From an uncultured Synechococcaceae cyanobacterium (lineage in GTDB: Bacteria; Cyanobacteriota; Cyanobacteriia; PCC-6307; Cyanobiaceae): a DNA stretch of 64,000 nt. The notes beneath the pieces were generated by a model, which was not told the origin of the DNA, made no database searches, and saw only the letters and a list, made by a program, of their open reading frames with translations. Positions 49,386-61,832 of this stretch are shown here, piece after piece; within the stretch, counting starts at the first letter, position 1; the number at the start of each line of letters is the position of its first letter. Made by a program: the position numbers and the translations under genes. The stretch is taken from NCBI GenBank assembly GCA_902536065.1, contig CACAVZ010000006.1:1-64000 (forward strand), read 5' to 3'.

Positions 49386-49865
49386 ATGTTTGAGTCTTTT
49401 GCCCTTTTCAATAATTCAGTTCTTTTCTGGAGCTTATTATCCTGTTTACTAGCTCAGTTTTTTAAAATCATATTTAATTTCCTTTCAACTGGAGAGATAA
49501 GATTTGGAATTATATTCGAGACGGGCGGAATGCCCTCTAGTCATTCCGCCCTAATAACTGGTGCTACATCTGGGATAGGTTATGAATTGGGATTTGATAG
49601 CTCAATATTCGCATTATCACTTGCTGTAGCACTAATAGTTATGTATGACGCTAGTGGTGTTCGAAAATCAGCTGGTATTCAAGCTGCAGAAATCAATAAA
49701 CTATCAAAAAAATTAGACCCTCAATCTGAATTACTTTTAAAAGAAACCCTGGGCCATACAAAAATTGAGGTTATGGTTGGGAGTTTTTTGGGGCCATTAA
49801 TTACTTTACCTGGGATATTTTTTTTAGGTTCTCCTCTCGATATTTTTGATTTGATAATAAATTAA
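49386..49865 (+). CDS. divergent PAP2 family protein
   Basis: 159 aa; GGMPSSHSALITGATSGIG, MYDASGVRKSAGIQA, GHTKIEVMVG. Confidence 0.9.
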   Translation: MFESFALFNNSVLFWSLLSCLLAQFFKIIFNFLSTGEIRFGIIFETGGMPSSHSALITGATSGIGYELGFDSSIFALSLAVALIVMYDASGVRKSAGIQAAEINKLSKKLDPQSELLLKETLGHTKIEVMVGSFLGPLITLPGIFFLGSPLDIFDLIIN

Positions 49866-49873
49866 CAATCCTT

Positions 49874-51253
49874 TTAAAAACTAATTTGGGTAGCATTTAT
49901 AAAGTTTTTTGCGAGTTCTGGTGAACTAGGCAAATGTAAATGAATCCAACTTGCATGTATTTTTTCATCAAAAAAGCCCTCATTTTTGTAATCAGTATCC
50001 CAAGATTTAATTTGCCATGGGGAAGAAAGTTTCTTTTGATGTTCAGCTTCTCTTAAATCGAGTTCAGATAAATTATTTTCAATTTCCCAATAATGAAATT
50101 CATGTCCCTTAATTAATTGACTTTGTCTAATGATAGGAGTATCTTTTAAACCCTCAATGTATCTATAACCTACAGAAAGTTTACTTTTTTTTGATTTAAA
50201 AGGAATGATGCCACTCATTTTATGATTATTTCCATTTTCATCTTCAATAAAGTCTCCTAAAATCATCATCCCTCCGCACTCTGCATAAATAAATCCATTT
50301 TTGCGAAATCTCCTTAACGAATTTAAGCTTTTCATAGAGTTACTTATATGGTCAGCATATTTTTCAGGGAACCCCCCAGGAATAATTAAGGAAGAAGCCT
50401 CATTGGGTATTTCTTCATCATCATAAATACTCCATGAAATCAATGGTATGCCTATTTCACTCAAAAACTCCTTAGTTTCAGGATATTGAAAATGAAAGAT
50501 TTTATCTTCTGCAATTGCAATAGGTTTACTTTTATCTATTTTTAAATCTCCAAAACTTAAAGAATTGAATATTTTCTTTTGAGGAGATTTCAAGAATTTA
50601 ATAAGAGAAAATACATCAAGATTTCTTTCGGCGAAATTCGCAAAATATTCAACATCAATTTCTTTACCATTATCAAATGGAGATATCAAACCTAAATTAG
50701 CTTTCTTTAAAGTTATTTTTGAATCAGATGGCAAGAAACCAAGAATTTCTACATCTTCATTTTTAAAAACTTCTTCGATTAATTTTTTATGTCTATCTGA
50801 ATTAACATTATTAAATATAATTCCTGTTATTGACAACTCAGTATCGAGATCTCTAAAACCTCGAAAAGTTGCTAAAAGAGAAGCTACTTGACCTCTAGCA
50901 TTAATAATAAATATAACTGGAGCATTTAGAAGTTTAGAAATATTTGCTGTGCTTGAATAAGTTGTTGACCCTAATCCATCAAATAGACCCATTGCTCCTT
51001 CAATTAATGAAAATTCATATTTCAAAGAATGTTTAAAAAAACTTTCTTGAACCCATTCCTCACCACTTAAGAAAATATCTAAGTTCCTACAAATAGGTTG
51101 ACCAATTGAACTTAGTTGTTGTTGATCAAGATAATCTGGGCCAACCTTGAAAGTTTGTATCTTTATACCTTTTGAGAACGCCCAACAAGATATCAAAAGC
51201 GATAATGTAGTTTTCCCACTATCAGTTGAAGGAGAAGATATTACACAAGGCAT
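49874..51253 (-). CDS. cobB: cobyrinic acid a,c-diamide synthase
   Basis: 459 aa; SSPSTDSGKTTLSLLI, YAECGGMMILG. Confidence 0.93.
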   Translation of the reverse strand: MPCVISSPSTDSGKTTLSLLISCWAFSKGIKIQTFKVGPDYLDQQQLSSIGQPICRNLDIFLSGEEWVQESFFKHSLKYEFSLIEGAMGLFDGLGSTTYSSTANISKLLNAPVIFIINARGQVASLLATFRGFRDLDTELSITGIIFNNVNSDRHKKLIEEVFKNEDVEILGFLPSDSKITLKKANLGLISPFDNGKEIDVEYFANFAERNLDVFSLIKFLKSPQKKIFNSLSFGDLKIDKSKPIAIAEDKIFHFQYPETKEFLSEIGIPLISWSIYDDEEIPNEASSLIIPGGFPEKYADHISNSMKSLNSLRRFRKNGFIYAECGGMMILGDFIEDENGNNHKMSGIIPFKSKKSKLSVGYRYIEGLKDTPIIRQSQLIKGHEFHYWEIENNLSELDLREAEHQKKLSSPWQIKSWDTDYKNEGFFDEKIHASWIHLHLPSSPELAKNFINATQISF

Positions 51254-51256
51254 TTA

Positions 51257-52558
51257 TTAGTTATTAAAACCATTAAATATTTGAAGTGCTATTTTAATAG
51301 AATTTTCAAACAGAGGACTTGTATTACCTCTACTACTTCCCAATAATTTACTAACATCGTACTCTGATGTAGAGAAAGAGTTGGGAACAACTTGTTCTAT
51401 TAATTCCATATTAGCCATTCCCCCTGCTTCAAGTCTCATACATTCCACTGATTCACAGCCAAGTATTACACAAGTATTATTTTTTTGAACCTCACTAATT
51501 TTTGAAATCAATCTCAAACCAACAACTTGTCCTAAATGAATACTTGGATTTCCCAAAGATAAGGGATTAATTGATGCAGAAATTATTTCACCATTAATTC
51601 TTTCAAACTCTATTTTTGTTACTTCTGTATCTCTTTCAACTCTTAAAAAAGACCAACCAAGTTTATCGCTAATCCATGAGATCAAAAACAACGCTTGAAT
51701 AATATGATCTCCTGCGATATCAATATCAATATCAGTAATATGATCTAAAATTGGTCTCCTCGAAGGCGGATCAAAAATCATTGCCAATGATTCCCTCCAA
51801 TTTTTCAACCTAACCCAATTCAAATCATTAATAGCTTTATTTGAATTATTTAAATGATCTAAAACTTTTAAACATCTGTTGGGCGATCCAAGAGCAGAAT
51901 CAATTATTAACCTTAGACCATAATTAATAAAATATTCGAAAATTTCAGGAGATTCATCCAAGCTTCCATTCCACCACAACCAAGAAGGTAATTCGTCAAT
52001 AGATAATTCATCAATTATTTTTAATCCTTTTTGGGATATTGAAACTGAGTCTCCCCTAAGAACAACCAAATCTCCACATATAGGTTGCATAGCTGAAGTG
52101 TCACTTAATGGGCAGTAAGCAGACACAAAAGTTTTTAAATCTGAATTTTTATTTAATGTTGGCGCTAGAGTTATTAATCTTCTTGGATTCAATGTACTTA
52201 TTGATGATTCAAAAAATTGTCCTCTAAAGTCTTCAAAATCTATATTAGATAAATTCTCCTTCAAGATATTCAGTAATTCTTCACTATTGAGAGAAGTAGA
52301 AATAGGAAGTCCTTGATCTAATATAAATTTTTTAGCAACTTCAATTTTATCTGAACTTAAATTTCCAGTAATTGGTCCATTTACTAATCCTTTTTGAACC
52401 AAACATTGTTCTAGCCAAGCAGGCTGCCAGACCATTAATGTAAAAGTATTAGCTCCAGTATTATCTTTATCTCCTGAAATCCATAATTTATTAAGGTAAT
52501 TAGAAATTTCCTGATAAGGCAGCTCCAATGGGCTTTGAAGTGTAAGTTGAGGTTTCAT
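51257..52558 (-). CDS. opcA: glucose-6-phosphate dehydrogenase assembly protein OpcA
   Basis: 433 aa; directly downstream of zwf; OpcA-like sequence. Confidence 0.92.
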   Translation of the reverse strand: MKPQLTLQSPLELPYQEISNYLNKLWISGDKDNTGANTFTLMVWQPAWLEQCLVQKGLVNGPITGNLSSDKIEVAKKFILDQGLPISTSLNSEELLNILKENLSNIDFEDFRGQFFESSISTLNPRRLITLAPTLNKNSDLKTFVSAYCPLSDTSAMQPICGDLVVLRGDSVSISQKGLKIIDELSIDELPSWLWWNGSLDESPEIFEYFINYGLRLIIDSALGSPNRCLKVLDHLNNSNKAINDLNWVRLKNWRESLAMIFDPPSRRPILDHITDIDIDIAGDHIIQALFLISWISDKLGWSFLRVERDTEVTKIEFERINGEIISASINPLSLGNPSIHLGQVVGLRLISKISEVQKNNTCVILGCESVECMRLEAGGMANMELIEQVVPNSFSTSEYDVSKLLGSSRGNTSPLFENSIKIALQIFNGFNN

Positions 52559-52559
52559 T

Positions 52560-54083
52560 TTAAGGTCTGCGCCAGAAAATATTATCTTTTGAAAGTAATT
52601 GATCAGACTCAGGAGGTCCCCAAGTCATAGATTCATAATTATAGATAGGTAACTTCCAAGGAGAATTATCCATCAATTCTATTAAAGGAGTATAAAGTTT
52701 CCAGGCTGCCTCTACTTCATCACTTCGAGTAAATAAGGTTGGGTCAGAAAGCATCGCATCAGCCAATAATCTTACATAGCCTTCATCTGAGGGTTCTCCA
52801 AATGATTCATCATAAGAAAATTCCATCTCAACAGGTCTGGATTTCATTCCAGAACCAGGAGATTTTACCTCAAATTTGAAAGTAGCACCCTCATTTGGCT
52901 GAATTCTAAGGATAAGTTGATTTGAGGCAGGATTTATTATTGTTGATTCAAATAAATGAACAGGAACGTCTTTAAAAGTCAAGACTATTTCTCCAAGTCT
53001 TTTAGGAAGTCTTTTACCTGTTCTCAAATAAAAAGGAACCCCTTGCCAACGCCAGTTATCAACGAAAACTTTTGTTGCGATATAAGTTTCTGTTGTGCTA
53101 TTACAATTAACACCATCTTCCTGCCTATATCCTTTGAGACGATTTGAGATATTTCCTCCTTCTCCATATTGACCTCTTATACAAGAATTCCAGGGTTCAA
53201 TTTCGTCAGCAAGTTTTGAAGCTTGAAGAACCTTGGCTTTTTCATTTCTTATTGCTTCTGGTTCAAATTTTCCAGGAGGTTCCATAGCAGTAACAGCAAG
53301 CATTTGAGTCATATGATTTTGTAGCATATCTCTTAAAGCTCCAGAGCTTTCGTAATAACCCGCTCTATCTTCAACACCTACTGTTTCAGATGAAGTAATT
53401 TGAATACTTGATATATAATTCCTGTTCCAGATTGGTTCAAAAATAGTGTTAGCAAACCTCAAAACGAGAATGTTTTGAACTGTCTCTTTACCTAAATAAT
53501 GATCAATCCTATAAATCTGACTTTCTTCGGCACAACTTTGAACGATCTTATTCAATTTTTTTGCGCTTGAATAATCTCTTCCAAAAGGCTTTTCTATAAC
53601 TAAACGACTTTTCTTGGGGTCATCTAAAAGGCCAGCTGCTTTAAGAGCTTTACATCCACTTGCATAGAAATTGGGGGAAACTGACAAATAAAATGTTCTA
53701 TTCCCATGAGTAGCTTGTGTTTTATCAATCTCATTTAACCTTTTAGAAAGCGCTACAACATGATCACTTTGTTGTAAGTCAACTGGTTCATAGAAAAGAT
53801 AATTAGAAAATTTTTCCCACTCCTTTTCTTTACCAGTTATTTGATTAGATAACTTTACTTTCATCTTTTCTCTAAACTCATGATCAGTCCAAGGTCTTCT
53901 AGCACAACCAACTATTCCAAATTCACTAGGAATTCTTCTTTGCAAATAGAGTTCAAATAAGGCTGGTATTAATTTTCTATGAGTAAGGTCTCCGCTAGCA
54001 CCAAATATTACTAAGCATTGAGGAGATATGACTCTTTCCTGCCGCAAACCTAATCTTAAAGGATTACCTAAAGTTGAAGGCAT
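52560..54083 (-). CDS. zwf: glucose-6-phosphate 1-dehydrogenase
   Basis: 507 aa; FGASGDLTHRKL, RIDHYLGKETVQN. Confidence 0.97.
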   Translation of the reverse strand: MPSTLGNPLRLGLRQERVISPQCLVIFGASGDLTHRKLIPALFELYLQRRIPSEFGIVGCARRPWTDHEFREKMKVKLSNQITGKEKEWEKFSNYLFYEPVDLQQSDHVVALSKRLNEIDKTQATHGNRTFYLSVSPNFYASGCKALKAAGLLDDPKKSRLVIEKPFGRDYSSAKKLNKIVQSCAEESQIYRIDHYLGKETVQNILVLRFANTIFEPIWNRNYISSIQITSSETVGVEDRAGYYESSGALRDMLQNHMTQMLAVTAMEPPGKFEPEAIRNEKAKVLQASKLADEIEPWNSCIRGQYGEGGNISNRLKGYRQEDGVNCNSTTETYIATKVFVDNWRWQGVPFYLRTGKRLPKRLGEIVLTFKDVPVHLFESTIINPASNQLILRIQPNEGATFKFEVKSPGSGMKSRPVEMEFSYDESFGEPSDEGYVRLLADAMLSDPTLFTRSDEVEAAWKLYTPLIELMDNSPWKLPIYNYESMTWGPPESDQLLSKDNIFWRRP

Positions 54084-54193
54084 ATTTTTAGTATTCTATT
54101 TTTAAAATCCTCTTTTTTTCGAGAATTAGCTACATATTGTGTCTAAACCAAAAAGTATTAAGTATGAGAAACTTAAATCTAGATATCAAAGAT

Positions 54194-55330
<1,137 letters not shown>

Positions 55331-55487
55331 TTATCAATTTGTAGTTTAATTTGTAGTGATTTTACAAAAATGGTTACGTTTTGAGATCGGAATAATTTAA
55401 TGAAAATATTTTCATTTTTCAGTATTTGTTGTTTTTATCTGTATAGTTACACAGAAATAATTTTTTAACTAATTAAAAAATTCATTT

Positions 55488-56030
55488 ATGAATAATCCTC
55501 AAGAATCTGTAGATCATTCTAATTGCGATGATTACAGGACAATTGAGCAAACGATGGAAAAGCTTTCTGGCGGAACAAGAAGACTTGCAGCTCAACTTAC
55601 AACCTCTGCGAGTTTTGATTCTTTGTGGAATGTCTTAACAGATTATGATCGACTAAATCTTTATATACCAAATTTACTTTCAAGCAAAAAAATATATCAA
55701 AAGAACAATAATGTTCAGCTTAAACAAGTTGGAGCTCAGGATTTTCTCGGCATAAAATTTTCAGCTGAAGTAACTATCGATTTATTCGAAGATAAAGATC
55801 TTGGCCTTTTAAAATTTAATTTGATTGAAGGAGATTTCAGGAAATTTGAAGGTAGTTGGAAAATTAAGAATATTAAAAATACCTCAAAAAATTCATTAAT
55901 TTATGATCTTACCGTTCAAGGCTGTCAGTGGATGCCTATAGGAATGATAGAGAAAAGACTCAAAAAAGATCTCTCAGAAAATTTACTTGCTGTAGATAAG
56001 CAAGCAAAATCCTCAATAAAATTAATTTAG
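55488..56030 (+). CDS. SRPBCC/cyclase-dehydrase superfamily protein
   Basis: 180 aa; SFDSLWNVLTDYDRLNLYIPNLLSSKKI. Confidence 0.8.
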   Translation: MNNPQESVDHSNCDDYRTIEQTMEKLSGGTRRLAAQLTTSASFDSLWNVLTDYDRLNLYIPNLLSSKKIYQKNNNVQLKQVGAQDFLGIKFSAEVTIDLFEDKDLGLLKFNLIEGDFRKFEGSWKIKNIKNTSKNSLIYDLTVQGCQWMPIGMIEKRLKKDLSENLLAVDKQAKSSIKLI

Positions 56031-56041
56031 ATTTTAAATAA

Positions 56042-56114
56042 TAGCCCCAAGGGGATTCGAACCCCTGTCGCCTCCGTGAAAGGGAGGTGTCCTAGGCCTC
56101 TAGACGATGGGGCC
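56042..56114 (-). tRNA. tRNA-Glu (anticodon TTC)
   Basis: minus strand GGCCCCATCGTCTAGAGGCCTAGGACACCTCCCTTTCACGGAGGCGACAGGGGTTCGAATCCCCTTGGGGCTA folds as a cloverleaf. Confidence 0.95.
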
Positions 56115-56153
56115 AAGTTCTGAATAACAGCTTATTAAAAATTAAGAGTAAGG

Positions 56154-57272
56154 CTAGCCTTTCGTCAAGTATTGTTGCTCTTTGTTTTGTCCTTGCCACA
56201 CAGGAACAGTAAAATGGAAGCAAGAACCGACACCAATTTCAGATACAACCCATATTCTTCCTCCATGAACTTGGACTATCCTCCTACATACAGACAACCC
56301 AATCCCAAATCCTGAAGTTCCTTCAGAAGTCTGTGGGAGCCTAACTCTATCCAAAAAAATTCTTTTTTGCTCACTCAAAGGAATTCCTGCACCTTTGTCA
56401 CAAATTGTTATTTCTACCCATTGATTAGTTTTATGAATCATTGTTATTTTTATTGACCCAGAGTCTTTAGAAAATTTAATAGCATTTTCAATTAAATTTA
56501 AAAATACTTGCCTCATTCTTCTTTGATCTGCGAATACACTCGGCAAATCAGATGGGATATCAGTATCAATCTCAATATTCCTTAATCTCCAGAATTTTTC
56601 TAACTCAAGTATTACTTCAGCGCTAATATTACCTAAATCAATTTTCTGAGGATTAAATAACGCTTCCCATTTGGTTGTTCCAACCTCTAGAAGATCCTGA
56701 GATAAAAGTTCGATCTCTTCTAATCGTCTTTTAATTACCTCTTGCAATTTTGAAATATCTATTTGTCCAAGTTTTTGACTTTGAACAGCCAAAGTGGCTG
56801 CAGTTAGTGGCGTTCTTAATTCATGTGCAACCATTCTCAATAATCTTTCCTGAGATTCTATCCTTTTTGTTAATGTCTCATTTTCTTGTCTTAAAACAAG
56901 AAGTTCATCTTCTAGAAGAAATTCTTTTTGAGTTGTTATTGAATCAATTTTAGATGGTTGCAAATTAATCCCTAGATTCTTTGTTAGACCTTCCTGTGTC
57001 CATCTTGGCAGCCATTTCTGCAGCTGAGAGAAAATATTACTTCCTGCAAATATTTGCTTTGGAGCTGGGGAAACCTTTATAAGCGCAGGGATAGCAACTA
57101 ATCTATGTAATTCAAGTAATTCCGGCTGTTCCGTAGGCTCAGAAATCTGAAGAGATATCTCAAATTCACAATCATCTGATTCTAAATAAGCAATCAAGGA
57201 CTTAATATCATTACTAGAAAGTTGATTTCTAGCTGCTATGAGTATTAATTTTAGCTCCCTTTTATCATTCAA
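56154..57272 (-). CDS. sasA: clock output sensor histidine kinase SasA (KaiB-like N-terminus)
   Basis: 372 aa; N-terminal KaiB-like fold sequence; [32 protein letters not shown]. Confidence 0.93.
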   Translation of the reverse strand: MNDKRELKLILIAARNQLSSNDIKSLIAYLESDDCEFEISLQISEPTEQPELLELHRLVAIPALIKVSPAPKQIFAGSNIFSQLQKWLPRWTQEGLTKNLGINLQPSKIDSITTQKEFLLEDELLVLRQENETLTKRIESQERLLRMVAHELRTPLTAATLAVQSQKLGQIDISKLQEVIKRRLEEIELLSQDLLEVGTTKWEALFNPQKIDLGNISAEVILELEKFWRLRNIEIDTDIPSDLPSVFADQRRMRQVFLNLIENAIKFSKDSGSIKITMIHKTNQWVEITICDKGAGIPLSEQKRIFLDRVRLPQTSEGTSGFGIGLSVCRRIVQVHGGRIWVVSEIGVGSCFHFTVPVWQGQNKEQQYLTKG

Positions 57273-57378
57273 ATGATTACCTCAGAAGTGTTGAAAAGCT
57301 GTTAATCCTTATAAACACATTAAGATATTTTTTTTTATTCTACAGATAAGCTATGAAATAAATATGACTTATTTATAA

Positions 57379-57921
57379 ATGGTTGTTATTAATCAAAATA
57401 AAAATCTGAATTTTGGTGAAAATAATTCTCCAGAAATTTTTTTTAATAGTAATTTAAAAAGATGGTTTACAAGAAATATTGGACTTTGGAAATCAAATAG
57501 AACATATTTTCTTGATGAAGTACAAAAAACATATAATTTATGCATGAATATAAATATAGAAGCTATTGAAAATAAATCCGAATGGGAATCGCACTATAAG
57601 TTCACTTGGTATCCAGAAAAAAAATATAATTTTTTTGAGGAAAATCCTCAATATAAAGAAAGAGGAGAAATGAATGCATTCTTAAGAGGGCACCAACTTA
57701 TAAGGGGGAATTTCTATTTAAGTAATGAAGAAGGAATATCAAATATAAAGCAAGTTGATGAACACGAAATGATTTTTGAATCTTCTTATAAAGATTGGTA
57801 TATTATTGAACATACAAGACTAGTAGATTCAGATAACTATAGATTCAGAGTTATATATTCATGGAACAAAAATAAACTCACAATAGTAGAAAACCACCAC
57901 GAAATAAAAATTATTAAGTAA
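57379..57921 (+). CDS. possible CpeS/CpcS-like chromophore lyase family protein
   Basis: 180 aa; 'FFNSNLKRWFTRNIGLWKSNRTYF' resembles the lipocalin-type lyase N-terminus. Confidence 0.4.
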   Translation: MVVINQNKNLNFGENNSPEIFFNSNLKRWFTRNIGLWKSNRTYFLDEVQKTYNLCMNINIEAIENKSEWESHYKFTWYPEKKYNFFEENPQYKERGEMNAFLRGHQLIRGNFYLSNEEGISNIKQVDEHEMIFESSYKDWYIIEHTRLVDSDNYRFRVIYSWNKNKLTIVENHHEIKIIK

Positions 57922-57982
57922 GTACTTATCCAAATAAATATTAAAACTCAAAATGTTATCTTATAGAAGATTAAATTAGATA

Positions 57983-58423
57983 ATGGTTATTAATTTACAT
58001 TCAAAAAGAATTCTTAAAATGTTTGGAATAAGCTTTTTTTTATCCTTTTTACTCTTCGAGACTAATACAATAAATAAACAAATTAAAGCCGAAAAAAATT
58101 TAGTTGCTGCCTCCGAAACAGATCTTTTCTTATATAGACAAATGGGGGCATCTTACCTTTGTATAGCCTCAAAAGCAGGAGTCGATTTTAACAAAGGTCT
58201 TGGCGTTGCAAGTGCTACTTTTGCGAATGTAATAATTGGCAAGCATGGAGGTATTATCGAAGATTTAGGGAGTGAAAAACTTGACGAAAAAAAATTATAT
58301 AATGCGGGAACATTTCAAATTGTTGGAAGTGCACTAAATATTTGCCCAGAGAGCATTCCAAAAGAAATTAAAAATGATTATGAAAAAGGTTTAAAAAAAC
58401 TTATAAAGAAAAACAAAAAATAA
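57983..58423 (+). CDS. hypothetical exported protein
   Basis: 146 aa, N-terminal signal-like segment. Confidence 0.6.
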   Translation: MVINLHSKRILKMFGISFFLSFLLFETNTINKQIKAEKNLVAASETDLFLYRQMGASYLCIASKAGVDFNKGLGVASATFANVIIGKHGGIIEDLGSEKLDEKKLYNAGTFQIVGSALNICPESIPKEIKNDYEKGLKKLIKKNKK

Positions 58424-58432
58424 TTTTATTTT

Positions 58433-59428
58433 TTACCTAAACATTGAACTAACTGAACTTTCTTCGTGAATTCTCCAAATAGCTTCACCCAGCATATTTG
58501 CGACTGAAAGAACTTTTAACTGTGGAAAATTATCTCTAATATTAACTGGTATGCTGTTAGTCACAATAACTTGTTCGAATAAATCCTTTGCACTTAATCT
58601 TTCACAAGATGGAGGAGAGAATACAGCATGTGAAGCACATGCGAATATTCTTTTAGCTCCCTCTTTTTTTAATAAATTAGCTCCTGAACAAATTGTACCT
58701 CCAGTATCTATCATATCGTCTATTAGGATTGCTGTTTTACCTTTAACTTCACCAATAACTGTTAGACTTTCAGCGATATTATGAGCCGATCTCCTTTTAT
58801 CAATTATAGCCAAAGGAGCATCTCTCATTAATTTTGCGAATGCTCTTGCTCTTGCAACTCCACCTACATCAGGAGAAACAACTACAACTTCCTCTAAATT
58901 TAAAGTTTCTAAATAATCTATTAATACAGGTGAACCATAAATATGGTCGCATGGGATATCAAAATAACCTTGAATTTGAGCTGAATGTAAATCCATTGCA
59001 AGAACTCTATCGACTCCAGATTTCTCTAGTAAATTGGCAGTGAGTTTTGCAGTTATAGACTCTCTACCTGAAGTCTTTCTATCTGCTCTTGCGTATCCAA
59101 AATAAGGGATTACTGCCGTTATTTGTCTTGCAGATGCCCTCTTACAAGCATCAACCATTATCATGAGTTCCATTAAACTATCGTTTACAGGAGCGCTTGT
59201 AGGTTGTATGAGGAATACATCGCAACCTCTAATAGATTGTTGAATCTGAACATAAAGTTCTCCATCAGCAAATCTTTTTGATACTAAAGGCACATTTTCA
59301 ATCCCTAAATATGATGCAATTTCTTCTGCCAGTTTAGGATTGGTCGTTCCACTAACTAGCCTTAATCTACTTTTATTTAGATTAAAATTCGATTCTTTAT
59401 TCTGCACTGCCGTGATAAAACTTGTCAC
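58433..59428 (-). CDS. prs: ribose-phosphate pyrophosphokinase
   Basis: 331 aa; FADGELYVQIQQSIRGCDVFLIQPT, DDMIDTGGTI. Confidence 0.97.
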   Translation of the reverse strand: MTSFITAVQNKESNFNLNKSRLRLVSGTTNPKLAEEIASYLGIENVPLVSKRFADGELYVQIQQSIRGCDVFLIQPTSAPVNDSLMELMIMVDACKRASARQITAVIPYFGYARADRKTSGRESITAKLTANLLEKSGVDRVLAMDLHSAQIQGYFDIPCDHIYGSPVLIDYLETLNLEEVVVVSPDVGGVARARAFAKLMRDAPLAIIDKRRSAHNIAESLTVIGEVKGKTAILIDDMIDTGGTICSGANLLKKEGAKRIFACASHAVFSPPSCERLSAKDLFEQVIVTNSIPVNIRDNFPQLKVLSVANMLGEAIWRIHEESSVSSMFR

Positions 59429-59689
59429 GAAATTAGTACTATAAAAACTATATCCTTATCGTAGTCGTTTATGTGAATTTAGCAAAAGATTAATGACTAG
59501 ATCTTTTCAAAAGTTATATTCCTTAGGACAAAATATCAAATAAAGCCAATTAAAAATCATAAATTATTTTAAATTTAATCTCAAAATACTTGGAATAATA
59601 TTTGTCAATTAAAAAAAATTTGTATATCGTTGAATTTATAGAATGAATAACAAGTTAGTTGTAAGGAAAAAAAAATATAATAAAAAAAC

Positions 59690-61210
59690 ATGCCTATGCA
59701 AAAAACTTTTACAAAAAAATCACTAGGAGTACTTATGCACCCTTCATGTATTCCTGGTGGAAGAGTTTGTGGAACTTTTGGTAGAGGTGCAAAAGAATGG
59801 ATAAAAATGCTCCACAAGCATAAGATTGAATACTGGCAATTTTTACCTCTGAACCCTACCGATTCTTCAGGATCACCTTATAGTTCACCATCTAGTTTTG
59901 CACTGAATCCATGGTTTCTTGATATAGACGATTTAATCGATAAAGGTTTTATTTTTATTTCTAATAAAGAAGAATTGGGCCCCACAAATGAGTATAAGAA
60001 TTTTTTTGATTTTAATATTGCAAATGATTTAACAAAAAAATTAGGTGCTCTTCTTATTCAAGGTTGGAGTTCCCAATCTGAAGCGAGAAAGAATGATTTT
60101 TGTAGATGGCTCAGTAAAAATTCTTGGGTTGAAGATTACGCAATATTTGATGTTGTCAGGGAGGAATTTAAAATGATACCTTGGTGGCAATGGCCCAAAG
60201 AATTCAAAAATAAAAACAAAAACTTTTTAAAATCATGGATTAAGGGGAAAAGAGCTGAGGTCCTTACAAAAAAGTTAATTCAATGGCATTTAGATGAACA
60301 ATGGAGCGCAATTAAAAACTTTGCAAAATCGAGGAATGTGAAACTAATAGGTGATTTGCCCTTTTATGTATCAAGGGATAGTGCAGAAGTTTGGAGTAAT
60401 AAATCACTATTTTCAATTTTTAAAAATGGAGATTTAATTTTTCAAAGTGGTGTCCCACCTGATTATTTTTCTTCAACAGGACAATTATGGGGAACTCCAA
60501 CTTACTTTTGGTCAAAACATAAGAGGACTAATTTCGATTGGTGGAGAAAAAGATTTAAAAGACAATTTGAACTTGTAGACTTGTTGAGATTTGATCATTT
60601 CAGGGGTTTAGCTGGTTATTGGAGAGTTAATGGCAATTCTAAAACAGCAATTTCTGGTAGATGGATAAATTCTCCAGGAAGAACACTTTTAAAAAAAATA
60701 AAAATTGATTTAGGAACTGACTTCCTACCTATAATTGCGGAGGATCTTGGAGTAATAACACCTGATGTAGAAAAATTAAGGGAAAATTTTAAACTTCCAG
60801 GAATGAAAATATTGCAGTTCGCTTTTGATGGAAATGAAGATAACCCATATTTACCCAAGAATATTGAAGGAGAAAATTGGGTGGTTTATACAGGTACCCA
60901 TGACAACTCTACTTCTATTTCATGGTGGGAATCTTTAGAAAGCGACGCCAAAAAACGAATAATAGATGAATATAAATTAGATGAAAATCCTTCATGGAAT
61001 TTAATGAGAATAGGCATGAATACAAATGCAAATCTCTTTATTGCCCCAATCCAAGATATTTTATCTTTAGATGACACAAGCAGATTAAACATTCCTGGCA
61101 CTACAAAGAACAACTGGAAATGGAAGTTAAATCTACCTTTAGGAGAAGTAGAAGACAATGTTAGGAGATTTGGGGAGCTTGGAAATAATTTTGGGAGAAC
61201 CAGAAAATAA
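59690..61210 (+). CDS. malQ: 4-alpha-glucanotransferase
   Basis: 506 aa; WQFLPLNPTDSSGSPYSSPSSFALNP, LLRFDHFRGLAGYW. Confidence 0.96.
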   Translation: MPMQKTFTKKSLGVLMHPSCIPGGRVCGTFGRGAKEWIKMLHKHKIEYWQFLPLNPTDSSGSPYSSPSSFALNPWFLDIDDLIDKGFIFISNKEELGPTNEYKNFFDFNIANDLTKKLGALLIQGWSSQSEARKNDFCRWLSKNSWVEDYAIFDVVREEFKMIPWWQWPKEFKNKNKNFLKSWIKGKRAEVLTKKLIQWHLDEQWSAIKNFAKSRNVKLIGDLPFYVSRDSAEVWSNKSLFSIFKNGDLIFQSGVPPDYFSSTGQLWGTPTYFWSKHKRTNFDWWRKRFKRQFELVDLLRFDHFRGLAGYWRVNGNSKTAISGRWINSPGRTLLKKIKIDLGTDFLPIIAEDLGVITPDVEKLRENFKLPGMKILQFAFDGNEDNPYLPKNIEGENWVVYTGTHDNSTSISWWESLESDAKKRIIDEYKLDENPSWNLMRIGMNTNANLFIAPIQDILSLDDTSRLNIPGTTKNNWKWKLNLPLGEVEDNVRRFGELGNNFGRTRK

Positions 61211-61224
61211 AGACTTATAGAAGT

Positions 61225-61719
61225 TTATTTATCAATGATTTTATTTTCAATATTTTGAATCTCAATAACATTTATATTTAAAATAAAATATCTTTTTAAT
61301 ACAAAAAGAGTTGAGATTAATATAAAAAAATATAGAAGGCTTCCCTGCCAAGTATTTATAAGATCGAATTTGTTTACGATAAAATCATTTTTTTCTTTCT
61401 TAGAAGTTTCTCCCTGTCTAATTGCTAATTGTTCTAATGAATTTTTTTTTAATTCTAGACATTCTTCTAATTTGAGTAATATTGATCTTATAAATGGATA
61501 CTTTGGTCTAAAATTTTTGTTATTGTTTTCTATGGAAATTATCGTTTGTTCAGGTATTTTTGAAATTCGTGACAATTCTTGAATTGTCATATTTTTTTGG
61601 ATTCTCGCACCTTTTACTAAGTTTGCGATTTCTCCATACTGATCAACTAATTCATGATTTACTTCATTATCAATCACAGAATTTTTTTTTAGTAAAAAAA
61701 GATTATTAAAAATATTCAT
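61225..61719 (-). CDS. RodZ-like helix-turn-helix membrane protein
   Basis: 164 aa; VKGARIQKNMTIQELSRISKIPEQTIISIEN then one TM. Confidence 0.7.
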   Translation of the reverse strand: MNIFNNLFLLKKNSVIDNEVNHELVDQYGEIANLVKGARIQKNMTIQELSRISKIPEQTIISIENNNKNFRPKYPFIRSILLKLEECLELKKNSLEQLAIRQGETSKKEKNDFIVNKFDLINTWQGSLLYFFILISTLFVLKRYFILNINVIEIQNIENKIIDK

Positions 61720-61832
61720 TCAGTATTTCCAATTAATAAATTGTTTGACTTCTCAATTTTAAAAATAATCATTTTCTTAAATTTTAATCATTTAAAAATC
61801 ATAAGTAAATTTAAAAGGTGCAAACATGAAAA

